Below are positions 15,731 to 25,297 of a DNA stretch of 64,000 nt, piece by piece. Source of the DNA: Pseudoduganella armeniaca (GTDB taxonomy: Bacteria > Pseudomonadota > Gammaproteobacteria > Burkholderiales > Burkholderiaceae_D); NCBI RefSeq assembly GCF_003028855.1, contig NZ_CP028324.1, forward strand, positions 868,001 through 932,000. Direction: 5' to 3'. Position 1 is the stretch's first letter. Every line of letters begins with the position of its first letter. A program made the translations under genes and the position numbers. Below the pieces are notes generated by a model. It was not told the origin of the DNA. It saw nothing but the letters and a program-made list of their open reading frames with translations, and did not search any database.

Positions 15731-17551
15731 TTACACCATCTCGGAAATGATGCCGACGATATCGCCGCCATAGGAAGCCAGCTTCTTCTCGCCCACGCCG
15801 GATACGCCGCGCAGTTCGCCCAGGGTGGTCGGCTTGACCTTGGCGATCTCGCGCAGGGTGGCATCGGCGAAGATGACGAACGCCGCGACGTTGTGTTCGC
15901 GCGCCATGCCCATGCGCCACGAGCGCAGGCGGTCGAAGATCGCCTGTTCGGCCGGCTCCAGGAACGTCTCGGCATAGCCTTTCGGCGCCGACGTGCGCTT
16001 CGGCTTGGCCGGCTTCTGGTACTGGCGCAGTTGCACCTTCTGGCCGCCCTTCAGCACGGGGCGCGCCGCATCCGTCAGCTTCAGCGAGCTGTATTGGTCG
16101 TGGTCGACCGTGACGAGGCCAAGCGCGATGACCTGGCGCAGGATGGCGCGCCATTCCTGCTCGCTGCGGTCGGCGCCGATGCCGAACACGGACAAGGCGT
16201 CATGGTGCCAGGTCTTGATGCGCTCCGTCTCGACGCCGCGCAGCACCTCGATCACGTGGGTGGCGGCGAAGCGCTGGTCGACGCGGTAGATCGTCGACAG
16301 CAGTTTCTGCACCGGCACCGTGCCGTCGAACGACACCGGCGGCAGCAGGCAGGTGTCGCAATTGCCGCATGGGCCGGACGGCTCGCCGAAGTAATCGAGC
16401 AGGCGCACGCGCCGGCACGACAGCGTTTCGCACAGGCCCAGCATCGCGTCGAGCTTCATGCCCAGCACGCGCTTGAAGTTCTCGTCCGCCTCGGATTCGT
16501 CGATCATCCGGCGCTGCAGCACCACGTCCTGCAGGCCATACGACATCCAGGCGCTGGCCGGCAGGCCGTCACGGCCGGCGCGGCCGGTTTCCTGGTAATA
16601 GCCCTCGATACTTTTCGGCAGGTCCAGGTGGGCGACGAAGCGCACGTCCGGCTTGTCGATGCCCATGCCGAACGCGATCGTCGCCACCATCACCAGGCTT
16701 TCCTCGCGCAGGAAGCGGGCCTGGTTGGCCGCGCGTTTCGCATGCTCCATGCCGGCGTGGTAGGGCAGGGCGCGGATGCCGTTCTCGTTCAGGAATTCGG
16801 CCGTTTCCTCGACCTTCTTGCGCGACAGGCAGTAGACGATGCCGGCGTCGGTCGGGTGCTCGGTGGTGATGAAGTCCAGCAGCTGCTTGCGCCCCGTGGT
16901 CTTCTCGACGATCTGGTAGCGGATATTCGGGCGGTCGAACGACGACACGAACTGCGCCGCATCCGTCAGGTCGAGGCGGTGGGCGATCTCGGCGCGCGTC
17001 TGCGGGTCGGCGGTGGCCGTCAGCGCGATGCGCGGCACGTTCGGGAACTGCTCGTGCAGCACCGAGAGCTTGATGTATTCGGGGCGGAAGTCGTGGCCCC
17101 ATTGCGACACGCAGTGCGCCTCGTCGATGGCGAACAGCGCGATCTTCGAATCCTGCAGCAGGTCGAAGCAGCGCTGCGTCATCAGGCGCTCGGGCGCCAC
17201 GTACAGCAGATCGAGCTGGCCGGTGCGCACCATGCGCTCGATGCGCGAGGCTTCTTCCCACGTTTGCGTGGAGTTCAGGAAGGCGGCGCGCACGCCCACT
17301 TCCTCGAGCGCGTCGACCTGGTCCTGCATCAGCGCGATCAGCGGCGAGACGACAACGCCGACCCCATCGCGCAGCAGCGCCGGAATCTGGTAGCACAGCG
17401 ACTTGCCGCCGCCGGTGGGCATCAGCACCAGCGCGTCGCCACCGTTGGCGACATGTTCGACGATCTCGGCCTGGTGCCCGCGAAACGCGGGGTAGCCGAA
17501 AACCGTTTCCAGCACATGCAGTGCGCGCTGACTGATATCCAGTTGATCCAT
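15731..17551 (-). CDS. recQ: ATP-dependent DNA helicase RecQ
   Basis: 606 residues, full length. Walker A is MPTGGGKSLCYQIPALL (near residue 50) and the DEAH box is FAIDEAHCVSQWGHDFR. Helicase C-terminal motifs include GRAGRDGLPA, the zinc-binding cysteines occur in CRRVRLLDYFGEPSGPCGNC, then the RQC winged helix, and a C-terminal HRDC domain (EQAIFDRLRSWRMGMAREHN...). It is a 3'-5' helicase acting with RecJ in the RecF pathway. No LexA box was seen upstream. Confidence 0.96.
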   Translation of the reverse strand: MDQLDISQRALHVLETVFGYPAFRGHQAEIVEHVANGGDALVLMPTGGGKSLCYQIPALLRDGVGVVVSPLIALMQDQVDALEEVGVRAAFLNSTQTWEEASRIERMVRTGQLDLLYVAPERLMTQRCFDLLQDSKIALFAIDEAHCVSQWGHDFRPEYIKLSVLHEQFPNVPRIALTATADPQTRAEIAHRLDLTDAAQFVSSFDRPNIRYQIVEKTTGRKQLLDFITTEHPTDAGIVYCLSRKKVEETAEFLNENGIRALPYHAGMEHAKRAANQARFLREESLVMVATIAFGMGIDKPDVRFVAHLDLPKSIEGYYQETGRAGRDGLPASAWMSYGLQDVVLQRRMIDESEADENFKRVLGMKLDAMLGLCETLSCRRVRLLDYFGEPSGPCGNCDTCLLPPVSFDGTVPVQKLLSTIYRVDQRFAATHVIEVLRGVETERIKTWHHDALSVFGIGADRSEQEWRAILRQVIALGLVTVDHDQYSSLKLTDAARPVLKGGQKVQLRQYQKPAKPKRTSAPKGYAETFLEPAEQAIFDRLRSWRMGMAREHNVAAFVIFADATLREIAKVKPTTLGELRGVSGVGEKKLASYGGDIVGIISEMV

Positions 17552-17594
17552 ACAATACTTACAACACTTCTCGAGGGTGACTGCTTGAAAGCGC

Positions 17595-18428
17595 CTAGTC
17601 GGCCCAGTTCACGAGGCCGAAGTGGGCGGTGGCGATGACGACGATGCCAAACACGATACGGTACCACGCAAAGATCGTGAAGTCATGCGAACTGATATAG
17701 CGCAACAGCCAGCGTACGCACAGGAACGCCGACACGAAAGCGGAGATGGTGCCGACACCGAACATCGGCAAGTCCGCCGCCGACAGCAGTTCGCGCTGTT
17801 TATACAGCGAGTAGAACGTGGCCCCCAGCAGGGTGGGAATGGCCAGGAAGAAGGAAAACTCGGTGGCGGCCTTGCGTGACAGGCCCAGCATCATGCCGCC
17901 GATGATCGTGGCACCGGAGCGGCTGGTGCCGGGGATCAGGGCGAAGGCCTGGGCGCAGCCTACTTTCAGCGCGTCCAGCAAGGTCATGTCGTCCACGGAG
18001 TTGATGCGCACCGAGACTGGATTGTTGCGCGCCCGGCCTTCGACCCACAGGATGATCAGGCCGCCGACGATGAACGCGGTGGCCACGGGTACGGGCTTGA
18101 ACAGCAGCGCGGTGATCATCTTGTTGAACAGCAGGCCCAGGATCGCGGCCGGCAGGAAGCCGACGACGACGTTGAGCGCAAAGCGGCGCGCCTTCGGGTC
18201 ATGCGACAAGCCGCTCAGCACGGCGGCGATGCGCGCGCGGTATTCCCAGATCACGGCCAGCATGGCTCCGGCCTGGATCGCGATTTCAAAAACCTTGACT
18301 TTCTCGCCGGTGAAGTCCAGCAGGCTCCCGGCCAGGATCAGGTGGCCGGTGGACGAGATGGGCAGAAACTCCGTGAAACCTTCGACGAGGCCCATGATCA
18401 GGGCCTTCATAGCGAGAACGATATCCAT
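17595..18428 (-). CDS. uppP: Undecaprenyl-diphosphatase UppP (BacA)
   Basis: 277-residue integral membrane enzyme that dephosphorylates undecaprenyl diphosphate to recycle the lipid carrier for peptidoglycan; it can give bacitracin resistance. The two signature regions are visible: EGFTEFLPISSTGHLIL near the N-terminus and ALIPGTSRSGATIIGGMMLG. I chose the ATG at 18428 (MDIVLAMK) because it gives the family's standard N-terminus. It lies 43 bases downstream of recQ on the same strand. Confidence 0.95.
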   Translation of the reverse strand: MDIVLAMKALIMGLVEGFTEFLPISSTGHLILAGSLLDFTGEKVKVFEIAIQAGAMLAVIWEYRARIAAVLSGLSHDPKARRFALNVVVGFLPAAILGLLFNKMITALLFKPVPVATAFIVGGLIILWVEGRARNNPVSVRINSVDDMTLLDALKVGCAQAFALIPGTSRSGATIIGGMMLGLSRKAATEFSFFLAIPTLLGATFYSLYKQRELLSAADLPMFGVGTISAFVSAFLCVRWLLRYISSHDFTIFAWYRIVFGIVVIATAHFGLVNWAD

Positions 18429-18636
18429 TGTTGGTCGATGTGAGATGGGTGGAAAGGCTGGGCGCAGCGCGGGCACGAAGCTTACCACGAGTGCAACATG
18501 CACCCGGCCAGCTCGGCCGTTCCCGCGGCCGCCCGTGATGATAAAGGATTAACAACAACCGCGCTGCCGATTAGCCGGGCGCGCGTGGGCAGCCGGATTA
18601 AAGCAGGCCGGGCTTAATGTTTTGTTAAGCGTTGCA

Positions 18637-19740
18637 TTAGTCCGGCAGCTTGCCGTCCGCCAGCGGACGCACGTAGCGCAGCAGGCTGACCAGCGTCTTG
18701 CCCGGCTCCTCCCACGGGATCATGTGCGCCGAGTGCTCGAACCACACGGCCTGCTTGTAGGGCGCCTTCACCTGGCGCAGCCACGCCTCGGTGGGCGCGG
18801 TGGGTGTCGTGTAATCATGCCGGCCCAGGAACATGACGACGGGGACCGGGAACGTCGCGACGCGGCTGTAATCGACCGTGACGAACTCCGGCAGCAAGCG
18901 GCCCAGCGTGAACAGGTTGCCCTGGTCGATGGTTTGCACGTCCTCGGGAAGGTAGTCCGGCGACAGCCGCGGGCCGCCATAATAGTAGGTCGATTCGCTG
19001 CGATAGGCCGAGAGACCGCCGTAATGCTGCGGCCATTTACGCGCCGTGATGATGCGCTCGCGCGTGATGGGCGCCTGGCCCGGATAGGGCGCGATCGACT
19101 GCAGGTCCTTCAACGCCTCCTGGTTGCCCAGCTTCTGCGCCTGCGCCAGCGCGTAGTCGAAGCTGATACGTTCGTTCTCGCGCGTGCTGATCACCTGGCC
19201 CAGGCCCACGTAGCCGTAGAACAGGTCGGGCCGTTTCAATGCCGCGCCCATGGCCGGCACGGTGCCCCAGCTGTGCGCCATCAGGATCACCTTGGCCTTG
19301 CCGTACTTCTTGCGCAGGTGTTCGGCCACTTCGATGGTGTCCTCGACGTAGCGCGCCACCGTCAAGGTGCCGGCCACCTTCTCGGGCGCGTTGTCGCGGT
19401 AGGTCAGGCCGGCGCCGCGCTGGTCCCAGTTCACCACCGTGAAATATTCCTCGATCGGGCGCTGGAACTGCCAGGCGGTGGGGATCACCGGGGCGGCGGG
19501 GCCGCCATGGACGAACAGGATGATGGGATTGGCCTTGTCCTGGCCGCGTACGTACAGCCACTGGTCGATGCCGCCGATAGCGGTCTTGTACGATTCCTGG
19601 ATGCCGGAAGGGGCGACGATACGTGTCAGGTCCGCCACGGCGGCGCGGGATTTTTGGTAGGCCTTTGCGTCCGCTGCGTCGTCCGCCATCGCCGGGGTAG
19701 TGCCCAACACCAGTAACGCCGCCAGCCATGCTTGTTTCAT
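18637..19740 (-). CDS. Secreted alpha/beta hydrolase, S33 (prolyl aminopeptidase-like)
   Basis: 367 residues with a signal peptide (MKQAWLAALLVLGTTPAMAD). The alpha/beta-hydrolase core has the oxyanion motif FVHGGPAAP, the DQRGAG turn, the nucleophile Ser in MAHSWGTVPA, Asp in FLGRHDYTTP and His in FEHSAHMIPWEEP. HGGP and DQRG are typical of the prolyl iminopeptidase branch of S33. The ATG at 19740 begins the signal peptide; the frame is open far upstream but there it overlaps the divergent acetyltransferase gene. The substrate is unknown. Confidence 0.8.
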   Translation of the reverse strand: MKQAWLAALLVLGTTPAMADDAADAKAYQKSRAAVADLTRIVAPSGIQESYKTAIGGIDQWLYVRGQDKANPIILFVHGGPAAPVIPTAWQFQRPIEEYFTVVNWDQRGAGLTYRDNAPEKVAGTLTVARYVEDTIEVAEHLRKKYGKAKVILMAHSWGTVPAMGAALKRPDLFYGYVGLGQVISTRENERISFDYALAQAQKLGNQEALKDLQSIAPYPGQAPITRERIITARKWPQHYGGLSAYRSESTYYYGGPRLSPDYLPEDVQTIDQGNLFTLGRLLPEFVTVDYSRVATFPVPVVMFLGRHDYTTPTAPTEAWLRQVKAPYKQAVWFEHSAHMIPWEEPGKTLVSLLRYVRPLADGKLPD

Positions 19741-19839
19741 CGTCTGCCTCCGTGTCGTGGGTGATAAGCGGATGATAGCGCGGCATTGCATTGCTGATAT
19801 ACCAATGCGATGATGGTGTTTTGCCCAGCCCTTGCCACA

Positions 19840-20322
19840 ATGATCATTCGCCTCACCACCGCCGCCGACTGGCGCGCCCTGAAAGCGATCCGCCTGGCCG
19901 CGCTGCACGATGCTCCGACCGCGTTTGGCGTCACGCATGCCGCCGCGGCAGCCTACACGGACGAACAATGGCAAACGCGCGCCGCCGGCACCGACCTGGC
20001 CGAGTACGTGCTGGCGTTCGATGGCGAGCAGCCTGTCGGCATCGTTGCCGGCGTCGTCAGCGCGCAGGAGGAGTACAACCTGATCGCCATGTGGGTGCGG
20101 CCGGACTATCGCGGCAAGGGTGTCGCAAGCCGGCTGATCGACGCGGCCAAGGAGCGGGCGCAGGCCAAGGGGCATCGGCGTATCGTGCTGGGCGTGGCGC
20201 CGGAGAATGCCAGCGCCGCCAATCTCTATCTGCGGCAGGGCTTTGCGTTCCTGCCGGAGTGGGAGGCGTTGGAGAGCCATCCGGAGATTTCGGTGCAGAA
20301 GATGGAGTGGGTCGCGTCGTAG
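19840..20322 (+). CDS. GNAT-family N-acetyltransferase
   Basis: 160 residues. It begins MIIRLTTAADWRALKAIRLA, a classic GNAT opening, and has the acetyl-CoA loop WVRPDYRGKGVASRLIDAA and the C-terminal NASAANLYLRQGFAFL. The ATG at 19840 is preferred to 19810 because the family N-terminus starts there. The substrate cannot be told. It is divergent from the S33 hydrolase. Confidence 0.85.
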   Translation: MIIRLTTAADWRALKAIRLAALHDAPTAFGVTHAAAAAYTDEQWQTRAAGTDLAEYVLAFDGEQPVGIVAGVVSAQEEYNLIAMWVRPDYRGKGVASRLIDAAKERAQAKGHRRIVLGVAPENASAANLYLRQGFAFLPEWEALESHPEISVQKMEWVAS

Positions 20323-20327
20323 GCAAA

Positions 20328-20365
20328 GACCCCATGCCTGTCACCGGCGTTGCTCTTGTGGGGTC
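20328..20365. repeat. GACCCCA/TGGGGTC inverted repeat in a convergent gap
   Basis: GACCCCA (20328-20334) and TGGGGTC (20359-20365) flank a 24-base loop containing CTGTCACC. The repeat overlaps the last codons of the YkgJ-type gene. It is a weaker relative of the palindrome family and may act as a terminator for both converging genes. Confidence 0.4.
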
Positions 20366-20610
20366 GTCATCCGCTCAAGCTCCCCCAGCCAGCGGATCGC
20401 ATGTTCGCGGCTGTCCCCGCACATCTCCGCCGATGGCTGCAGGCCGCCGCAGAACGCGGGCCGCTCGGGCTTGCCGAAGACGCGGCAGCGGTTGGTTTCG
20501 TCCAGCTGGATGCAGCGCACGCCGGCCGGCTTACCGTCCGGCATGCCGGGAATCGGGCTGGTGATGGAAGGCGCGGTGCAGCAGGCACCGCAGTGGTCGC
20601 GGCAGTTCAT
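20341..20610 (-). CDS. YkgJ-family cysteine-cluster protein
   Basis: 89 residues. The N-terminal MNCRDHCGACC and downstream CIQLDETNRCRVFG and FCGGLQPSAEMCG supply the cysteines expected to bind a Zn or Fe-S centre in the YkgJ (UPF0153) family. It is a short form. The start at 20610 is the only one giving the conserved N-terminus. The function is unknown. It lies 31 bases downstream of the glycosyltransferase gene and may be co-transcribed with it. Confidence 0.8.
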   Translation of the reverse strand: MNCRDHCGACCTAPSITSPIPGMPDGKPAGVRCIQLDETNRCRVFGKPERPAFCGGLQPSAEMCGDSREHAIRWLGELERMTTPQEQRR

Positions 20611-20641
20611 CGGATCGTCAAGGTGGCGGTGGGGCGCTATT

Positions 20642-21835
20642 CTACCCAAGCCGCAGCGCTTCGGCCTGCGCGACAGCGTCCTGGCAGGCCTGGCGGTAGA
20701 TCGTTGCAAGGCTGACGGCGGAGCGCTGCCAGCTGATTTCCGCGACATCGCGCCGGCTGCCTTCGCGCATCCGCTCCGCCAGCGCCGGGTCGGCGACGAT
20801 ATCGAGCATCGCCTGGGCGATGGCGTGAACGTCGTCATGATCGACCTTGCGCGCATGCGTCAGCAGCTCCGCCACCCCGGCCGTTCTGGACAGGATGACG
20901 GGCACGCCGGCGCCAATGGCTTCCAGCGCGACAATACCGAATGGCTCGGCAACCGATGGCATGACGAACGCATCGCTGCAGGCAAACAGGTGTTCGATGC
21001 CTTCCCGGTCGAGGAATCCGGTAAACGTCACCTGGCGCGCAATGCCCAGTTGCGCGGCCAGCGTGCGCATGGCAGGCAACTGGTCGCCGTCGCCGGCCAG
21101 TACGAACCGCAGTGCCGGCGCGGCGCGCAATGCGATGGCGGCCGCGCGCAGGAAGTAAGCCGGGCCTTTCTGTTGCGTGACGCGGCCGAGGAACGCGATG
21201 ACCGGCGCGTCGCCGGCGGCACGCGGTGTCGGCGCCGGGCCCAGTTCGATACCGTTGTAGACCACGTCGATACGTGCCGCGGGCACGGCGTAGCGCGCAC
21301 CCAGGTCGGCGCGGGTGCGCTCGCTCACGGCCACGATGCGGTCGGCGCAGCGCAGTGCCGCGGTCTCGATGGCCAGGATCGCATCATCCACGGCCGCGCC
21401 GGAGCGGTCGTACTCGGTCGAGTGCACGTGCAGCACCAGCGGCTTGCCGGTGAGCTCCTTGATCCGCATGGCCGCCGGCGCCGTCAGCCAGTCGTGCGCA
21501 TGGATGACGTCGAAGTCGCCGCTGGCGGCCAGGATCCGCTCCGCCTGCGCCGCGTAGCGCAATACGTCGTCCAGGATGGCGCCGCTGTACGAGGACACGG
21601 CGGCCGTCCCGTCGCGCCGCGCCGCTATCCCGGCCCCTGCGCCGGCCGAGACGAGGCGAACATGCCGACCGTCCTCGTCCCCCGACAGGCGTGGCAGCAC
21701 GAAGGTGGTGCGCATGCCGCCCAGTGCCGCCAAGCCTTGCGTCAGGCCGAAACAGGCGGTGCCAAGGCCGCCCGATATATGCGGCGGAAATTCCCAGCCG
21801 ATCGTCAACACGTCGATGTGTTTGTGCGCTTCCAT
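20642..21835 (-). CDS. GT4-type glycosyltransferase (glycogen-synthase-like)
   Basis: 397 residues with a GT-B fold. The N-terminal acceptor motif VLTIGWEFPPHISGGLGTAC resembles glycogen synthases; VIHAHDWLTAPAA and IAFLGRVTQQKGP follow, and the C-terminal nucleotide-sugar motif is SVAEPFGIVALEAIGAGVPVI (the E-x7-E pair). It probably builds an alpha-glucan or glucoside. It starts 2 bases after the GH13 gene on the same strand, so the two form an operon in alpha-glucan metabolism. Confidence 0.85.
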   Translation of the reverse strand: MEAHKHIDVLTIGWEFPPHISGGLGTACFGLTQGLAALGGMRTTFVLPRLSGDEDGRHVRLVSAGAGAGIAARRDGTAAVSSYSGAILDDVLRYAAQAERILAASGDFDVIHAHDWLTAPAAMRIKELTGKPLVLHVHSTEYDRSGAAVDDAILAIETAALRCADRIVAVSERTRADLGARYAVPAARIDVVYNGIELGPAPTPRAAGDAPVIAFLGRVTQQKGPAYFLRAAAIALRAAPALRFVLAGDGDQLPAMRTLAAQLGIARQVTFTGFLDREGIEHLFACSDAFVMPSVAEPFGIVALEAIGAGVPVILSRTAGVAELLTHARKVDHDDVHAIAQAMLDIVADPALAERMREGSRRDVAEISWQRSAVSLATIYRQACQDAVAQAEALRLG

Positions 21836-21837
21836 GT

Positions 21838-23391
21838 TCAGTCCCCGTCCATTTCAAGTAACAGCAGTTCCTCCACCGCCAGTTCCACGTGTCCGTCCAC
21901 CACCGTGAAGGTTTGGCCCGCGTCGATGTCGCGCAAACGGGTGCCGTCCGCGAACAGCGTGCGCACGCAGACACGGGTCTGCCCGGGGCCCCACGCCACC
22001 AGGACGCGCTCGCCGCTTGCCGGGTCGCTCCTGGCGAAGACATACGGCGCCATGCAAAGCCGCTGATGTGCTCCGCGCGCCAACGCGACGTGGGCGCGGC
22101 GGAACCGGCCCAGCCGCTGCCAGTGGGCCAGCAGGCCCGGATCGACGCTGTGCCAGTTCATGTCCGAGCGGGCGGCCTGCGCCGGATCGTCGGATGCCAA
22201 GGGCGGCCGCGCGCTCTCGTCGCCGTAGAAGAGCTGCACGCCCCCGGGCAGCGTCATCAGGGCGGTCGCGCCGAGGCGCAGCTGCTCGCGGCAGAACAAG
22301 CCGGTATCGTGCGACGACAGGTAGGACAGCACGTCATGCCGCCCCGCCGCCAGTTCGGCCGCATAGCGCGCAAACAGCTTGTCCAGACGGCGCCAGACCA
22401 GGCCACGTCCGAACGGAGTGGCCATGTCGACGTCCGCAAGAATGGCGCCGAGTTCGTGCTGGAAGTCGAAGTTCAGCACGCTGTCGAAACCGCCGTCGAA
22501 ATAGGCGCTGCGCTGCAAACCGTGGCCATACGCTTCGGCGACCATCCAGAAGGGCGTGCTGCCACTGTCGCGATGTTCGACACGCCAAGCCCGCAAGGCA
22601 TGGTCGGCCGCCTGTTTCAGCTCGGACCAGCAGCGCAGGTCGACGTGCCGGGCCGAGTCGCAACGAAACCCGTCGATGCCGAAATCGCGTACCCAGCGCG
22701 CCAGCCACTGCACGAGATAGCCGCGCACGGGTGTCGCTTCCAGCTCGACGGCGCGCGTATCGGGCTTGTCGCGCAACGCCGCAGGCAGTGTCACGGCGTC
22801 GTCGCACTCCGTGCGCAGCTTGGGCAGGTCGAAGCTGATGCGCGTCAGATCGTCGTCTCCGCCCGGCAGGTAGCCTGGCGCGTCGGCGCGCACCCATTCG
22901 GGCCCCCAGCATTGCGGCAACGCTGTGCCGGCCGGCGCCCCGCCCGACGGGCGTACCACATAGCCCACGTGGCTCATGGCGACATCCAGGATCACCGCGA
23001 TGCCGGCCGCATGGGCCGTATCGACCAGTTCGCGCAACGCTGCCGCGTCGCCGAAGTTGCGCTCCACGCAGGTGAAGTCGAGTGGCCAGTAGCCGTGATA
23101 CGGCTCGTGCGCGAAGCCGCCGTTTCCGCTGACCCAGCCATGGATCTGTTCGTAAGGCGCGCTGATCCAGATCGCATTGATCCCGAGTCCGGTAAACCAG
23201 CCTTCCCGCAGCTTCTGGGTCACGCCGGCGAAGTTGCCGCCATGAAAGGTACCGATGCCGCTGGGATCGATCGCGCGTCCATAGCTGCCCAATGCCGCTG
23301 AGCCGGCACTGTGGAACCGGTCGGTCATCAGGAAATAAACGATTGGGTTGGCGGGAAATGAATCACGCCCTTTATTGTCGAATGCGGTCAC
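21838..23391 (-). CDS. GH13 alpha-amylase-family glycosidase
   Basis: 517 residues. The catalytic barrel carries the nucleophile Asp in GFRCDSARHVD, the acid/base Glu in WMVAEAYGHG, and the third Asp in LSSHDTGLF; conserved region I reads DVAMSHVG. Two positions that are usually Asn before His (VNH, NHD) are Ser here, an unusual variant. There is no signal peptide, so it is probably cytoplasmic. The start is taken as GTG at 23391, with GAGAAAGG 6-7 bases before it. It is paired with the GT4 enzyme and divergent from the secretion operon. Confidence 0.85.
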   Translation of the reverse strand: MTAFDNKGRDSFPANPIVYFLMTDRFHSAGSAALGSYGRAIDPSGIGTFHGGNFAGVTQKLREGWFTGLGINAIWISAPYEQIHGWVSGNGGFAHEPYHGYWPLDFTCVERNFGDAAALRELVDTAHAAGIAVILDVAMSHVGYVVRPSGGAPAGTALPQCWGPEWVRADAPGYLPGGDDDLTRISFDLPKLRTECDDAVTLPAALRDKPDTRAVELEATPVRGYLVQWLARWVRDFGIDGFRCDSARHVDLRCWSELKQAADHALRAWRVEHRDSGSTPFWMVAEAYGHGLQRSAYFDGGFDSVLNFDFQHELGAILADVDMATPFGRGLVWRRLDKLFARYAAELAAGRHDVLSYLSSHDTGLFCREQLRLGATALMTLPGGVQLFYGDESARPPLASDDPAQAARSDMNWHSVDPGLLAHWQRLGRFRRAHVALARGAHQRLCMAPYVFARSDPASGERVLVAWGPGQTRVCVRTLFADGTRLRDIDAGQTFTVVDGHVELAVEELLLLEMDGD

Positions 23392-23793
23392 GACGCACCT
23401 TTCTCGTCGGAGAATGCGAAAAGGCGGGAAGCATAACAGTGGCATCGTCGATTTAAAACGGCCGATAATACTTTTGAAAATTTGTGTTGCAAATTCGCAA
23501 ATGAAGTAGTTTTGTTACAATTGGATAGTATTTTGCTAGTTTCGTCGTGTATATTCCGGTCTCTCCAAAGGCAGAGGTCGTTTAACCGATAACGGCGCGA
23601 AGTACCTGCCGAGCCTGGCTTGTATGCCGGGCGGAGCGCTGTGCAGCGATCCCTGATCGTATGCGGTCTTGTTACCTGAACTACAAGAACGGATGCGATT
23701 GCTGGTAGATGCATGGCATAGGCAGCACAGAAATATCCATCAAGGCCAATAAGAGCCATGCATGGAAAATTAATATAACGATAAGAGACAGTC
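23392..23793. promoter_or_regulatory. 402-base divergent intergenic region
   Basis: No gene is seen. The half next to the GH13 gene (about 23455-23560) is distinctly A+T-rich, containing AAAATTTGTGTTGCAAATTC and TTGTTACAATTGGATAGTA. It must hold promoters for the amylase operon (leftward) and the secretion operon (rightward), but no -35/-10 pair with good spacing stands out. The composition and length suggest regulator binding. Confidence 0.5.
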
Positions 23794-25125
23794 TTGAACG
23801 CTGAAGCACTTCCTGAAAAGGCCGTGACGCCATTATTCCGTAATGAGGTTATTACGGAACGCAACGGCGGCAACCTCGGCAGCATCCGCCTGGCACAGCC
23901 GTTGTCGGCCTGGTGGATCACGCTGGGTGCGCTGGCGATCGGCATCGGATTCGTGACCTTTGGCGTCCTTGGCAGCGTCACCAGCAAGGCCCGCGCCGCG
24001 GGCGTGACGGTGCCGGCCGGTGGCAGCCTCGGCATCGTCGCCCCAAGCGCCGGCGTGCTGGTCGCCAGCCTGGTGCCGGAGGGGCGCTTCGTGCAGGCCG
24101 GCCAGCCCCTGTTTGAACTGTCGACCGAGCGCCAGCTGGGCGCGGGCGAGGTGTCGGACATCGTGTCGCAACAGCTGGCCGCGCGTCAGAGCAGCCTTGA
24201 TACGGAACAACGCGTGCGTGTGGCACAGACCCGCGAACGCCGCCAGGCGCTGCAGGAGCGGCTGGACAGCCTGAAGGCCGAAGCCGGCCAGGTCAATGAC
24301 GAGCTGGCGCTGGCACAACGGCGCTATGGGCTGGCCGAACGCAGCGTCAAGCAATACGAGGCGCTGCAGGGCAGCGGCTATGTGTCGTCCGCGCAGATGC
24401 AGCAGAAGCAGGAAGAGCTGCTCGACCTGGCCGGCCGTATCAACAATATCGGGCGCAACACCATCCAATTGCAGGCCAGCCGGCGCAACGTCGAGGCGGA
24501 ATTGCGTGCGTTGGACATGGCCCTGGCCGGCGAACTGACCCAGATCGACCGCGCCCGTTCCAGCCTGGTCCAGGAAGTGGCGGAAAACCGCTCGCGCAAA
24601 TCGGTGGTGATCAGTGCCCGCGCGTCCGGCGTGTTGACGACGGTGACGTATCGCGTCGGGCAGGCGGTCAGTGCCGGCCAGGTGCTCGGCACCGTGATCC
24701 CGTCGGGCAGCGAACACGCGGGCATGGGGGAGATGGAGGTGCAATTGTATGCCCCCAGCCGCACCGCCGGGTTCGTCGCGCCGGGCCAGGAAGTGCTGAT
24801 CCGCTATCAGGCATTCCCGTACCAGAAATTCGGCTTGCAGCGGGGCCGCGTCAGCGACGTCAGCGCGACGCCATTCGCGCCATCGGAATTGCCGCCCAAC
24901 CTGGCCAGCACGATTCTCAGCAACGCGCAGCAACACATCAATGGCTTCAACGGCAACGAGGCGCTGTACCGCATCCGCGTCAAGCTGGCGCGGCAGACCA
25001 TCGACACATATGGAAAAGAACAGCCGCTCAGACCGGGCATGACACTGGAGGCCGACCTGGTACAGGACCGGCGCAGGATATGGGAATGGATCGCCGAACC
25101 GCTGCTGGCGGTGGCACATCGCTGA
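23794..25125 (+). CDS. HlyD-family periplasmic adaptor (bacteriocin secretion)
   Basis: 443 residues. A short cytoplasmic N-terminus, one membrane helix (LSAWWITLGALAIGIGFVTF), two lipoyl/barrel-sandwich halves flanking a long coiled coil (about residues 130-260), and a C-terminal beta-barrel ending VQDRRRIWEWIAEPL, as in CvaA/MchE-type adaptors. It would bridge the C39 ABC exporter at 26870 to a TolC-type channel. The start codon is TTG at 23794 with a weak AAGAGA upstream. First gene of the microcin-like operon. Confidence 0.85.
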   Translation: MNAEALPEKAVTPLFRNEVITERNGGNLGSIRLAQPLSAWWITLGALAIGIGFVTFGVLGSVTSKARAAGVTVPAGGSLGIVAPSAGVLVASLVPEGRFVQAGQPLFELSTERQLGAGEVSDIVSQQLAARQSSLDTEQRVRVAQTRERRQALQERLDSLKAEAGQVNDELALAQRRYGLAERSVKQYEALQGSGYVSSAQMQQKQEELLDLAGRINNIGRNTIQLQASRRNVEAELRALDMALAGELTQIDRARSSLVQEVAENRSRKSVVISARASGVLTTVTYRVGQAVSAGQVLGTVIPSGSEHAGMGEMEVQLYAPSRTAGFVAPGQEVLIRYQAFPYQKFGLQRGRVSDVSATPFAPSELPPNLASTILSNAQQHINGFNGNEALYRIRVKLARQTIDTYGKEQPLRPGMTLEADLVQDRRRIWEWIAEPLLAVAHR

Positions 25126-25192
25126 GCGATCTTTCCGAACGATCGTCGGCATGGACGGCACCGGAACCGGGGCCGCCCATGCAAACGAAAGA

Positions 25193-25222
25193 CCGTGTGC
25201 TGTGTGACAGCACCGCACACGG
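25193..25222 (+). promoter_or_regulatory. Stem-loop between adaptor and peptide genes
   Basis: CCGTGTG (25193-25199) pairs with CACACGG (25216-25222), with an inner GCTGT/ACAGC pairing. There is no T run. It lies about 75 bases before the peptide gene and may separate or stabilise its transcript. The AGGAATAACATAAA before the ATG supplies a good ribosome-binding site. Confidence 0.4.
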
Positions 25223-25297
25223 GGCAACACCGTATTGCAACGGATCGGATGATTCGCTGGAATACGTACCATTAACCATGAATAGGAATAACATAAA

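Noticed and set aside
20642..23391. The GT4 and GH13 genes as part of the microcin-like system (a peptide or siderophore glycosylation step).
   Set aside because: They are on the opposite strand behind a 402-base divergent region, and their motifs point to alpha-glucan metabolism, not to a C-glucosyltransferase of the siderophore-microcin type.
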